Shown: positions 19,965 through 30,852 of the stretch, piece by piece
How the letters are laid out: every line of letters begins with the position of its first letter
Numbering within the stretch: position 1 is the stretch's first letter
Source: Lindgomyces ingoldianus
Lineage: Eukaryota > Ascomycota > Dothideomycetes > Pleosporales > Lindgomycetaceae
Direction of reading: 5' to 3'
Length of the DNA: 64,000 nt
Assembly: GCF_010093535.1 (NCBI RefSeq)
Contig: NW_022985171.1
Location: 1,022,516-1,086,515 of the forward strand
Translations under genes and position numbers: made by a program
Notes under the pieces: generated by a model
Told to the model about the DNA's origin: nothing
The model's database searches: none
What the model saw: only the letters and a program-made list of their open reading frames with translations

Positions 19965-22485
19965 CTAAGCAGAAGGCTCCTCAATCTCATCCGGCTTCAC
20001 CGCATCCGCATCCGGCATCTCCGCATCAGGCTTCTCCGGCGGCGCCTCCGCCTGCTTCTTAGCCTCCTCCTCTCGCTTTTTCCGCTCGATTTCGGCTTGT
20101 TTTGCGGCTGCAGCAGCGTGCTGCTTTTGGAGGACTGCTTGTCGCTCCTCCTCGATTTTGTCGTTGTAGCGTTGGATGATAGGACCCGCGACCGAGCGGA
20201 TCTCTTCCATTTTGCCGATGTATTGGGCTTTGGTGGCATCTTCGCCGTCCTCATATAGCCAGTCCTACAGAGAAACACGGATTAGAATATTCAAGTTGGG
20301 GGGAGTCTTGAAGGTCTTACCTCAATTGTCTCGAGCTTGGCGGAGAGTTTGGATTTCTCGTCATCGCTGGCAAACTCTGAATATACGCCAAGGATTTTAT
20401 CCTTGAGCTCGTAGATGAAGGACTCGAGTTCATTCTTCTGGTGCTCGGTATCGGCGACCAGCTTGTCCTCCATGATCATCTGATTCTCTTTCTCGGTTGC
20501 AGCATCCTTGGTCGCCTGGTCCATTGACGCCGTGCCTGCAGACAGGGGTAAGTCGCCTTTCCTCTGTTGCTTCTTAACCTTCCGCATCTTGGGCTTCTCG
20601 TCCTTGGTGTCTTTTGCATCAACGTCCATTGCCTGTAGTTTAGAAAATGTTAGCTTGTGTGAGTCAGGCAAAGATGCAGTGGCATGTACCGCAGGAACAG
20701 AATCAGTACGCTTTTGTCTTTTTGCAATAGGTTCGGGTTGAGGGCCATCGGACTGATCGCCGGGACTTGCACGAACGACAGAAGAAGCAGGAGAATCGGA
20801 AAAACGTACATCACCATCTTTCTTTTCCTCTTTTGGAGGCTCGGGGATTGGTTCTTCGACCTCCGTCTCCTCGACATAATATCCAGACTCAACATTCAAC
20901 ACACCGTGCACATTGAGTCGTGCCTTCAGCTTGCAAATCATGAAGTCACCCTTGGAGTCTTCCTTGACTCCCTTGACTGAGAACCGTCCGATCCAGGGGT
21001 TCGTCTTGCCGGGGAGCAACTCTGGCTTGGCGTACTTGGCTTCAAGGTCGAAGGCGTGCTTTCGGTAGAAGGTTAATATCTTGGTAGAAGGCATGACGTT
21101 GCCCTTGTTAAAGACCGTCAAGCTGGTGTCTTCGTCGGGTATGTCGTCCGACTTCTCCCAAGTGAACTCGATCGGGTAGCTGACCATGTCGTGGACGGAG
21201 AAGTCTCGGACTCGGAAGACGGGAGACAGAATTGCACAGCTGAAGGCGCACCCTCGAGCGACTGCTTCGTCCTGGTTGAGGGTGAAGGAGAGCGACTTGC
21301 CGAAGAAGTTCTGGATGGCCGTCTTCAGGGCGGGAACACGAGTGCAGCCACCGACCATTTCGATGACGTCGATGTCCTCCACCTTCAGCTTCGCCTCGGC
21401 GAGTGCCTGCTCGATTGGTACTGTTACACGGTCAATCAAGGGCTTGACCAGCTCTTCCAGTTCCTCGCGCTTCAGCATGCCTCGGACGTCGACATCGTTC
21501 ATGACGGACTCAACGTTCAGGGGAGCGACGCTGTTTGCCGAGAGGATCTTCTTCACCTTCTCGACACCGGCCACGACTCGGAAGCGGGCCTTGAGGTTCT
21601 CGTTGATGTCAATCTTATATTTTTCCTTGAACTCCCTGGCGAAATGGTCAGTCATGGCCTTGTCGAAGTAGCGCCCACCAAAGTGGCGATCCCACGCCGT
21701 GGATTTGACTGCCAGCTCGCCTTTCCTGAATTCGACGATGGCACACGTGTAGTTGCTGTGGCCGATGTCGATGAAGCAGACCCGCCTGGGCTTCTCCTCG
21801 GGCCCGGGAAGATCCAGCTTGGTGATGCCGTAGCCGAGCGCAGTGGCCGTAGTGTCGTTGATTAACCGCAAGCATTTCAGCCCGGCAATGTCGGCGGCAT
21901 CGAGCATAGCCCGTCTTTGCGAGTCAGTGTACCAGACAGGACAGCTGAGGACGACGTCGGACGCGGGGAGCTTCAGCTCGGCGGAGGCGGTTGATTTGAT
22001 CTTGGTGAGGAACATGGCCACCAGCTGGGTGGCGGTGAACCTCTCCTTCTTCCCCAGATACGTGACCTCGGCGCCGACCTGGCCATTGATATCGACGAGC
22101 GGCGCCGACACAAAGTCCTTCTCGAGCTGTACATCGGGGTCGTTCAGAGTGCGGCCGGCGAGGCGGGTGAGGGACGAGACGGTGTTCTTGAGGTTGGAGA
22201 TTTCCTGGTTCTTCGCGGCCTCGCCGATGTACCTGCTCTTGGGGCCGAAGCCTACCAGAGAGCTGCATGTGATGTTAGTGGGGTTGGGTGCTTCCAGCGG
22301 TGAGGGCAAGGCTTACGGAGTAGCGCGGTTGGAGACTTCATTTGTGATCTGGGGACCAAGGTCAGCATAGTTCCAGGGCAGATTTGGAGCCAAAAAATTC
22401 AAGTACTTACCACGTCGACACCTCGATTCCTTGCGACAGCGATAACAGTGTTCAGCGTGCCCAGGTCAATGCCCACAACAGACAT
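19965..22485 (-). CDS. SSE1: Hsp110 nucleotide-exchange chaperone (Sse1)
   Basis: Five exons on the minus strand: 22411-22485, 22317-22348, 20810-22262, 20321-20632 and 19965-20264, giving 723 residues. The N-terminus (VVGIDLGTLNTVIAVARNRGVDV, then ITNEVSNRATPSLVGFG) is the Hsp110 version of the Hsp70 ATPase domain. CPVWYTDSQRRAMLDAA, INDTTATALGYG and VEMVGGCTRVPALK-like blocks follow. The C-terminal half has an acidic loop, a helical segment (ESFIYELKDKI...EFASDDEK) and an Ala/Glu-rich tail. Sse1 acts in the cytosol as nucleotide exchange factor for Hsp70 (Ssa) and holds unfolded proteins. The interval 20633-20809 is a 177 bp intron (GTACGT donor, GCTAAC branch, CTACAG acceptor) that is stop-free and of length 3n. 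An ORF-only reading would wrongly include 59 extra residues in the acidic loop. A heat shock element lies upstream. Confidence 0.95.
20633..20809 (-). other. Stop-free 3n intron inside SSE1
   Basis: On the minus strand it begins GTACGTTTTTCC and ends GCTAACATTTTCTAAACTACAG: a strong donor, branch point and acceptor. It is 177 nt (59 codons) with no in-frame stop and sits at phase 0, so retention would keep the reading frame. The retained peptide would contain a basic PIAKRQKRTD stretch. Removing it restores the expected Hsp110 length. Confidence 0.8.
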
Positions 22486-22993
22486 GTTTACGACACAGCG
22501 GTGTGGCGGGGTAGTGGGTTGGGAGAGCCAGAAAGTAGAGGCAATTATCTATGGGATGGAGGAGGAGGTTCGTGAAGTCGTGAAAGAATGAGGGTAGGAA
22601 GATAAAGAGGAGAGCAAACGCGAGGGTGGGAGCTTGAGTTTGTTGATTAGCTGTCGGGCTTCGATAAAATTCGATGTTTTTCTCGAGTGTTCGTTGCTCT
22701 TCCATGGCCTTGGCACGCCAACCAGCAAGTGGGCAGGCCCAGTCGTCGCGGGGCACTTGGGTACAGCCCGTGCGCCGACCCAGAGCCGCAACCACCGCCG
22801 CCAAATAAATAAACACCACGGCGTGCGTCATCTGCACTCGCGCCCATCGCGTCGGGCACGTGTCGGGCCATTGTATTCATCAGAGACTGCTATCAATATC
22901 GTCAAGTGAACGGAAAGCGCTACGTTGGGAACCACGACACGCGTCGACGTAGCAGTTGTCCCTCGCAGTTTCCTGCTCTGGACTGCCTCAGCC
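22486..22993. promoter_or_regulatory. Divergent promoter of SSE1 and FTA1
   Basis: 508 bp between the start codons of SSE1 (minus) and FTA1 (plus). It contains the heat shock element at 22660-22702 and a GC-rich half nearer FTA1. If the two genes share the region, heat shock activation might also reach FTA1; this is inference. Confidence 0.6.
22660..22702 (-). promoter_or_regulatory. Five-unit step-type heat shock element
   Basis: On the plus strand TTC occurs at 22660, 22670, 22680, 22690 and 22700: five copies at exact 10 bp intervals (TTC-N7 repeated), equal to GAA-N7 repeats on the SSE1 sense strand. This matches the step-type HSE bound by Hsf1, which needs three such units. It lies 175-217 bp upstream of the SSE1 ATG, a normal distance, and Hsp110 genes are known heat shock targets. 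No perfect sixth unit is found on either side. Confidence 0.75.
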
Positions 22994-24190
22994 ATGGCCG
23001 ACATCCCCCTCTATCCCCTATACGGCACAAGCTACCATCTCTATCGAGTCTCACCACTCTACCACGGCGAGAGCCCCCTTCTGAGTGAGCGAGGCCTCCG
23101 CACACATGCGCGCCGCCTGAGGGACCTGCTCAAGGGCGACAATGTTCGCGGCGTCGAGGTCGACTTTGCCCCCACTGCAGACGCCATGCCCAATCTGGGT
23201 CCATTGGAAGAGTGCAATTGGAATCTCGTCGGCGATGAAGACGCCTGGATTGACCGCCACCGTCAAGTGCTCGACCCCGATTCCTCGCAAGTCTCCGAGG
23301 TCGTTTCCCCCGACCGCGCTCGCGGAATCGAAGTTGAGGTTGGATATGAAAGGTCGGCGTACAGCGCACTCCTCCTCCGTGATCCTGCAAACACCACTTC
23401 TCCTGATGGCTTCACGGCCCTGCCACTACTGCTCGTGAAAATGCCTGCTCTGATTCGAGAAGTATTCTTGAACTACCTCAAAACTGCTTTCGACGCGCAC
23501 ATATCACCGCTGAGGCTCCCGTCCACATTCCTGACCTCGACCCTCGAGTCCTACTTCCACCACCTTGGAGCCCCCACATCCACGCAAAAGATCCAGGATG
23601 TGATCCGGAAGCTACACATCCAACTGGCCTTTCCTCAAACCACCGACCTCCTCAAACACATCGACATCACCATAGCCGGCACAGATGTCCCTGGATTTCT
23701 CGCTCAAGGAAAACTCATCCCAAACTCATCCCAAATTCCTTTCACGGCCGCACTCTCAAAATACCTGCAAAAACACCTCGCCCTCGATCTCTCCAACCCC
23801 AAAGTCTACATATCGCGGATACACTGCGGCGCCTTCACCCTGGCCATTGACCGTCTCAAAATCATAGCTCCGGAGACCCAATCCGAAGTCTCCCTCTCGG
23901 AAGCCAGCAGCGCACCCGAGGCAAGCGCCAGCCAGCTCGCCGTACAGGAGCTGTACTCCTCGCTCGTATGTGAGGCCAGCGGGACTGGCAAGTTCCTTCC
24001 CGAAAGCATGGCCGGGGAGCCGCGTTCCTCGACGCCATCATCCACAGGGAGCGGCAGACATGGACAGAGAAAGAGAGCAGTTAGTACGACGGCAGGTGCG
24101 AGTGCGACGACGAAACGACCGAGAGGTCGCCCGAAAGCTGTGAATGGTGGCCGGGAGGCGCAGACTGAAGAAGACATGGGAGATGCCTGA
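22994..24190 (+). CDS. fta1: Kinetochore protein Fta1 (CENP-L homologue, Sim4/CCAN complex)
   Basis: 398 residues, single exon. I chose the ATG at 22994 (MADIPLYPLYGTSYHLYRVSPLYHG). The open frame reaches further up, but without a better ATG. The start block and THARRLRDLLKGDNVRGVEVDF followed by LEECNWNLVGDEDAW fit the Fta1 family of the fungal Sim4 (CCAN) inner kinetochore, orthologous to CENP-L, which pairs with Mis15/CENP-N at centromeric nucleosomes. The middle region (ALPLLLVKMPALIREVFLNYL) and IHCGAFTLAIDRLKI also look family-like. The last 27 residues carry an AT-hook (KRPRGRPK, about 374-381), suggesting minor-groove DNA contact, followed by an acidic end. Family assignment is from remembered consensus, not a search. 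Confidence 0.8.
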   Translation: MADIPLYPLYGTSYHLYRVSPLYHGESPLLSERGLRTHARRLRDLLKGDNVRGVEVDFAPTADAMPNLGPLEECNWNLVGDEDAWIDRHRQVLDPDSSQVSEVVSPDRARGIEVEVGYERSAYSALLLRDPANTTSPDGFTALPLLLVKMPALIREVFLNYLKTAFDAHISPLRLPSTFLTSTLESYFHHLGAPTSTQKIQDVIRKLHIQLAFPQTTDLLKHIDITIAGTDVPGFLAQGKLIPNSSQIPFTAALSKYLQKHLALDLSNPKVYISRIHCGAFTLAIDRLKIIAPETQSEVSLSEASSAPEASASQLAVQELYSSLVCEASGTGKFLPESMAGEPRSSTPSSTGSGRHGQRKRAVSTTAGASATTKRPRGRPKAVNGGREAQTEEDMGDA

Positions 24191-27100
24191 ATGTCGGTTT
24201 ATTAAAGTCAGTGATGCTTTTAGCTTGTCATTTGTAACGACAGAGAAACAGGATTTGTGGGCGCCATTTGAGGTTCTGAAGGCATTACGATGGTCGAGAC
24301 CTCGCGAAGGACTTGCCCTTGGATAGGAAAGGGGAAGAGCCTGTTGCGCATTCCTCTGTATAATAGAAGGGGTGTAGGGTTGTCAACGCAGCAGAACAGA
24401 AGTGATTGGGAAGGAAGAAGATCGAGTCAATTTCATGTAAAGACGGCAGCTAATGCATTGATCAATCCTTACACTATATATGTGTAAATGAAGACTAAAG
24501 GGGTCGGCTGCTAAGAGCTTCAATGTCTATCTTCCCGTGCCTTGATATCTACAAAACTCACATAAACAGCTTCGAGAACCGGCTTAAAGATAGCATGGCG
24601 TTCGAGCGTAGCGCAGAAGACCATTAGTCATACCCCTTCCATTCGTGCCACCAGCTCAGCTATCTAGATACACCCATTGGGATTGACATTTAACACATAG
24701 TTAGATAAAATTGTTAGTCGTAGATTTTATCAGTGCTTAGAGCATTCGTTTTGCTTGCCAGCAACCTGGAGACTTCTGTTCTCTTTCCAACCCAATCCTC
24801 TCCTTTCCTTCCTCCCTAGCTCGATCCAAAAATCTGAATACCCAGCCCCCCAATCCCCTAGATGGCTCTAATAACCCTCTCCAGCTATGTTCCTTTCTCT
24901 GGCCTCTTCCAAATGAATTCGGGGATTTTGTCGACGAATGAGGAATACCTTTACTACATTCTGTTGCAGATAGGTGTGGGCAGAGTGTCGCTAGCTCAAT
25001 CTTAGAGTCTGGAGGTACTTATCTAGTTTCTATGTCTGCCAGTGGGTTCCTTCGTTCTGGGACAGACAGACGTATTCTGCGCTTCGTGAAGTAAAGCGGA
25101 ACACAAGGCGGGGTAACAGGTTGTGATGGTGATGGTGATTGTAAGCGCCAGTTGAAGTATTATAAATATGACGCGTGCTCAGAGTTAATCACTGGACGCA
25201 AACATGGAAAGAAGGTGTGCGAATTCCAGGATAGGGTACATTAGTTGTAGCAGACGCCTCATGAAGAGTTGTGAGTAGCCAGAGTGACTGAATACAGTCC
25301 AGAACGTGCAGACACAAAATCTAATGCCAAGGACGTCTGGCCCATCACTCCTAAAGAATTGCCAACAACGCGGATCCGCACATCTCTCCCTATCTCCTTC
25401 GCTCATGATGGTATCACCTCGCGGCAACCCCAATCGATCCGGCCAAACGGAGAAATGGCCGTAGCTTCATCTAGACCATGTATCAACTGTCGTCGAAAGA
25501 AAAATGTGAACACACTCACCTGCATGCATAAATGTCAAAATCCCCAAGCATAATACCTGTAATATCTGTACGTTGTCATGCCCACGTTTGTAAATATTTG
25601 AGTTCTGTATGTACAGTAAGCGCTATAAGCACGACACGGCTTCGTCGGGGCAACCTTAACACCACGTCTCACCACACACCGCTGATAGAATAGATCAGAA
25701 CATACACCAGTCGTGATTGTGAAACGCCACTCCAACGTAAGTGAATGGCGGTGCCCTGCATCAGATCAGCGCTAGTAGCTCCAGAAACAGACGGTATCAT
25801 ATCCGAGGAACCACTGGCTTCTTGTTCTGGCCAACGCTGGAATGGATGGCTTTGTTGGCCAGGCTTTTTTGGGCCGGTTTATCTATCACATCACGTAAGC
25901 TCAGCATCGCCGTGCCGCAATTCTGCATTGGGCGTCGAAACTTCGAAAGCGTGGGTGCGTGTGTGTATGTGCCAGTCCGGCATGCTTGCATGCCGGCCGC
26001 CTTGAGTGATACTACTGATCTGAATCTAAAGTGCCGTTGAGAAGATAGTCTAGAGGAGAGAGATTAGAGTTCGAAAGGATTTATGATTAGGGTTAAGGGA
26101 ATAACTGCATGTATCCTCCCCACTCAGCTGCTGATCTGACAAGAGTATCCCAGCATGCACACAGGCCGTGCATCACGCAACGAGAGGGGAATGTTTGTAG
26201 CACATTGGCCTCATCAAGAGGCTGTAAGCGCGGGTTGCGCGCTCGGCATGCGATGTCGGTTTGCGATAGCTGAGAAAGATGAATTCCATCCTGTTGCTGT
26301 TTCATAATGTACACAGCTCGGCAGAGTTACAGGAGATGAGAGGTGTGTATTGCATGTGTCCAGTGCTAGTTAATTCTCTTAGTTTGAAGTGAGCTCGAGA
26401 TAACGACAACCTCCGATGTCGACACTCCAGTCTCTACCCAAGTGTCTGATCCAGAAAGGTGATGTGGAACCGCTTCCTCAGCTGGCCAGGTCGGGTCCGG
26501 TCAGATACAGACAGCCTTAGGCTCAGGCTGAAAATATGGCGTCTAATAAATATGCCACCGCTATTCAAGAGTATTTGCGCTGTAAGAGGATGCTGGGGAG
26601 TTCGGCCGCAATCCGAAGGTTCTGAGAGTGATGCGATGCGATACGGCATACTAGAGGTAGGCGAACAGAGCCTGAAACAAACAGCATCGGTGTCTACTTT
26701 CGTGAGACTGTCGCGGGCGCAGCCGTGGAGATCATCTACATCACCATTGCCTTGAACCCCGCATTACCTTTCTCCAGTGGGAAACGCGTCGTGCAAAGCG
26801 TGTGTGCGTGCGTCCATTGCGCTGACGACCACACAACGACAAACATAGCAGACGTCGACCACAGCCTACTATGATTGGCGTCGCAGCCTCGAAAATTGCT
26901 GTCGTGTAACCTAGGCCTCTGGGCTTGAGGTCATCTGTATGGCTCATAAGGATCTGGAGATGACGAATGAGGTAAGCTGAAGGCAGCCGAGGAAGGCGGA
27001 AATAAGGCGTAAGGGGAGCAAGGCAATACTGCGCCTGCGCCCTCCCTCTCAAGCTCCAAAATGCTCTCATGAAGGATTCTTAGGATCCTTTGCCGGAAGG

Positions 27101-28146
27101 AAGCCTTACTTCACAGACACACAAGACCCAACAATAATGCACCAACTAGCGCGCACACAGGAAGCAAGTGATATGCCTATGACTCGTAGGTAACAGAAAG
27201 AGGACAGACACAAGAATAGTTCTTGTCGTGTCTGTCGATTTGATTGCAACTAGAGTAGTGGGGGGGAATCATGGAACTGGAAGTCGGAGAATATTCAAAG
27301 TCTCTTTCTCTTTCGATAAACGCCCCGTTTCTCCGCCTAAAATGAAGTAGACTGCCCACCACCTATGGCGCACCGGCCAAAGTGAAGCCTCAACCAACTG
27401 CCTTGATATGCAACCTTTGGCTCCTATCTAATGCATGCATAGAAAGGGGAATAGCAATGAAATCTGCACTAGTAAGATACAAAAATTCATGAAAGAAGTT
27501 CCGAAAGGTCGTTAAAAGAGTGAAGTGAAAAGAAGGGAAGGAATTCGTAAGAGAGGGTAAGAAATCAGGATTAAAACCCTAAAACAACAAAAACGCCAGA
27601 GTAATGCTACCTTCGTCCTAACCAAACCCCCATGTCCGTCCTGTCCAGGATATGCGATCGTGGTCGAGGTGTGTACTTCACCTGACTTGTTGCCTCTACG
27701 CCGTGATCATGATATGGAGTGAAGGTCGCCCCGATAAGAGAATTGATGAAACCAAACAAGCCTCAAACGCCGCTTGCCAGGGGTATTGTATGTATGATGC
27801 TGCCCAAAGCCGTCCAATAGACGGCGCTATAAGAGTCCTGTGCCTATGCCGACAAGGGAAGGAAAAAATCGAAAGGAGAGAGTGATAGGGGATCCCATCA
27901 AAACATGGAAAGAAATAGATTGAAAAAGCTGCTTCTCGATGGTGCTAGGCAGACAAGAGGGCGCAGTCATGGCGATGGCGGAGGAGATGGTGTGGAGCAA
28001 ACGGCGCTAGAGCCCGATGTGGTCTAGGCTCGGGTGTCCCATGATCATCAAGTCGATCACCCGGCTGCAGATGCACACCCTCAGACTTCCCGATGATGCT
28101 CTTCTCCATCCTGCCATATCCGTTACATTTTATTCTCCGTCACTGC
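24191..28146. other. Long convergent intergenic region, no convincing gene
   Basis: Nearly 4 kb between the stop codons of FTA1 and medA. No open frame above about 110 codons and no recognisable domain is present. Two weak traces exist. One is a coding-like C-terminal stretch on the minus strand at about 24520-24660 (see findings). The other is CINCRRKKN near 25475-25502, like the start of a Zn2Cys6 motif, but without the remaining cysteines. The last few hundred bases before 28147 are probably medA 3' UTR. No repeat or transposon ends are seen. Confidence 0.5.
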
Positions 28147-30394
28147 TCAAACCCGCGTGGTCCGCTGATCATACTGCTGGTATGGGGTGTCGCCAGGTAT
28201 TTGGCTGAGATCAGGTGTTACCTCCGGTTGTTGCATTTGCATTGATTGCACGGCTGAGGGCACACCCGTCGCGGCGCTGGCGTTGATGTACGCTCCATAG
28301 TCCCAGGGTCGTCCTGAGTACTGAGGCAGCTGGTGATGCGTTGCTCCCCATTGAGTCATGCCTTGCCCTGTCGGGTCTCTTTGGGGGACCGACATCCCTT
28401 GGCCAGCTGATACTTCCAGACCTGCTGATGTCTTGGGGTTTGGTGACAGGCTCGTCGAGGTCATGCTTGGGGTGTATGCGGTCGAAGCTGCCGAACTAGC
28501 CACCGATCGCGGCGAGGTATTGCGGTATACGTCTCCTGTCGTCTGCGGCATACCCACAGGCAAATACGGGGCAGAAGTGGTGGGCAATGAGCCTGCTCCG
28601 GCCGTTGAGGAATAACTTGCAGACTGTAGAACGTTAGCTGCATATAACATGCTGCATGCTAGATACCTTACATATTTGCTGATGATCTTCTTGAGTGCGT
28701 GAGAAAGTATCTTCCATGGGAATACCTTGACGTCCTTCTCGATGTTGCGCGGTTTTGGATTGGGGAAACCCATAATGATCTTGAAAAATTCTTCGCTGTC
28801 GGCTTTGGCTTTGGACACAGTGAGAGGCCGGAAACCCTCTAGGTTGCGCCGTATACGATTCTTCTCTTCCACCGTAAATCTAACATTGACTAGCTGCTCT
28901 AGAAGGTAAATGGTATCGACACTGGTGATGAAGCACTCGTCCTTATCTTCCCAGAGAATGCAGCTAACACAGATGCTGCGCTGTGGCCGGGCCTCAGGAG
29001 TGACTGCGGCAAATGTTGCGGCTATGGTGCTACCAGATTGCGATCTCTCAAACTGGACCAGCCGACGTTTGGCCTCGAATTCCTCTCGAGTCCACTCTTC
29101 GCTCATCTTATCAAGATCGCCCTCAATTTTCAGAACTGCTTTGCTCGGATAAATCAAATACGGGTTAAATGGCTGACCTCCCGCCCCACTGGACGCCTGG
29201 GGAAGTGTAGTAGCTCGTACCAGTACGGGAGTGGGAAGTGCGGACGGCGAGGGCATGACTGATGATCTCGCTGGCGTTGCTGCGATGGAATGAGGACTAC
29301 GGCCCGTCTGCGCAAGAGAAGGATACGGGTTGTAGGAGGACAGGTTTGGAGACATTGGTGGTGGCTTCATTTCCGTCTGTGGGATACTAATTCCAGATGA
29401 AACGGCGTATATTCCCTTTTGCGATAGCTGGGGAGTGTAGCTCGACTGCTTTGGCAGGTCGTATCCACCAGGATAGCCATAGGCGTTGGGGGAGGGTTGT
29501 ACTGGGAGAGGCGAAGCAGAAGCCGCAGAATATGCTGCAGAGACGGAGCGTGGTTTTGCCTGGATACGCATGGTATTCGATCGTTTTGCAGAAGCTTCCG
29601 CAAAGTCTTGATCACCAAACTCGGTTGAAAATTTGCGTTTCCTGGCAATCTCGGGGGAGGACTGATATGCTAGATTTGGGGACATATCCGTATAAGTGAA
29701 GCCTCCGGCGTCCGCTTCTTGGATCAGACGTCCAAACTTATCTTCCGTCCGTAGTTGAAGCATCATGGTAGGATTCCACGAGTTTGTCGTAGGGAATGGG
29801 GGAACATCTACACTGAGGGCGTAATTGTACTTCTCACCAACTTGGTCGATCTTGCGCAGTGCGGCGACGCACCGCTTGGAGCCAAACATAAAGATGAAGG
29901 TAGGCGGATCTTCAGTGAGTTCGTATGTGGTTCGGAGATGGAGCAAAATGGTAGATCCGGCAGTGCCCTGAGATGGCGTAACAGCATTGGTTATTTCCGC
30001 TTCAGCGGCGGGATGACGAGATGGTGCATCCGTATATGAGGGTGGGACCTGGTAACTGCTCGTTGCGCGTGACTCGTACGTCGAACTTGGAATGAAGGGC
30101 ATTTCTGCGGTCGAAGGTTCATGGGGTAACCGCGCCTGCGCTTCGGGGTATTGCGAGGCGAATGAAGGCTGTGCATAGCCTGTGTAGTTCGGAGCCTGAT
30201 TTGGTCTTGTGGCTGCGGCGTCTGAAAAGGTGGGTGGTTAGTCAAATTTGCTAATGCTAATCGCCTGCACGTGGGCCTCAACCGGGTCCATCCAACCGAC
30301 CAGGCCGTGGCATATGCCCTGCCCAACCCGTCAGATGAGCCGCAATGCACTCACCATACACATATGGTTCCTGACTCTTGCCGTAACCAGACAT
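28147..30394 (-). CDS. medA: Medusa developmental transcriptional regulator (MedA/Acr1/Ren1 family)
   Basis: Three coding exons on the minus strand: 30355-30394, 28672-30221 and 28147-28623, giving 688 residues. The N-terminal third has a beta-rich IPT/Ig-like region (STILLHLRTTYELTEDPPTFIFMFGSKRC...). A long Ser/Pro/Tyr-rich linker with a basic KRKFSTEFGDQDF patch follows. The highly conserved medusa domain (DUF7082) at about 425-530 is diagnostic: CILWEDKDECFITSVDTIYL, FTVEEKNRIRRNLEGF and MGFPNPKPRNIEKDVKVFPW. The C-terminus is disordered. MedA in Aspergillus, Acr1 in Magnaporthe and Ren1 in Fusarium control conidiophore development and, in some species, adhesion and virulence, so a nuclear regulator is expected. 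The second coding intron (28624-28671, 48 bp) is stop-free and 3n. The leader holds an intron and a uORF. Confidence 0.9.
28624..28671 (-). other. Stop-free 48 bp intron in medA
   Basis: On the minus strand it begins GTAAGG and ends GCAGCTAACGTTCTACAG, with a branch point CTAAC and acceptor CAG. At 48 nt it is exactly 16 codons, phase 0, with no stop. Retention would insert 16 residues right after the KKIISKY end of the medusa domain. Confidence 0.75.
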
Positions 30395-30535
30395 GGAAGA
30401 CGACAGTTTGGCTAGCGCAGTACTTACAGACAGCGGACCGCTTGCGAGGTCTTGACTGTACTGTGCTAGCAACGGCCCCGAGGAGTCAAAATTGTCGCCT
30501 AAGTTGAAGGGCGTACGGATACTGCTGCTATCAGG

Positions 30536-30661
30536 CTGCACTCGAAGATGTGTTAGCAGGCAAACTCGCGATGGGGGTTGAAGCGCAGGCAGCAGCCCAC
30601 TGCCCGGGGCTCAGAGCCCACGAATATCTTGGAAACTTTGGACATACGAGGGTAGACGCAC
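30536..30661 (-). other. Probable intron in the medA 5' leader
   Basis: On the minus strand the donor GGCTATCAG|GTGCGT and the acceptor GCTAACACATCTTCGAGTGCAG|CC (with CTAAC branch) bound a 126 bp intron upstream of the medA ATG. No in-frame ATG was found in the upstream exon, so the intron appears to be in the leader. Confidence 0.55.
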
Positions 30662-30675
30662 CTGATAGCCGTGGT

Positions 30676-30852
30676 CTACGATGCAGGCCAGCTTGACGGA
30701 TTTTCTGAATCGCTAGATTCGAGCAGAGATTTTGTGCTCGTGCTGGGGTATGGCGCGCAGGATCTTGACGGATCAGTGGCAACATGCAAGGGACCCGCAA
30801 AAGTGGAGGTGGATGTCTCGACAGAAGGATAGGCAAATGGGTCTTGGGACAT
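30676..30852 (-). CDS. Upstream open reading frame (58 codons) in medA leader
   Basis: An ATG at 30852 starts MSQDPFAYPSVETSTSTFAG and stops at a TAG about 14 nt before the leader intron's donor at 30661, so the stop lies in the same exon. It looks coding-like in composition (Ser/Thr-rich). It is most simply a uORF that would limit translation of the medA main frame. It could be an N-terminal coding exon if another donor is used. Confidence 0.45.
   Translation of the reverse strand: MSQDPFAYPSVETSTSTFAGPLHVATDPSRSCAPYPSTSTKSLLESSDSENPSSWPAS

Noticed and set aside
21186..21865. Long plus-strand frames antisense to SSE1 (161 and 224 codons)
   Set aside because: They are shadow frames of the strongly codon-biased SSE1 coding strand.
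25457..25553. CINCRRKKN, like the start of a Zn2Cys6 transcription factor
   Set aside because: The following cysteines of the six-Cys motif are missing and no downstream exon continues it. Most likely chance.
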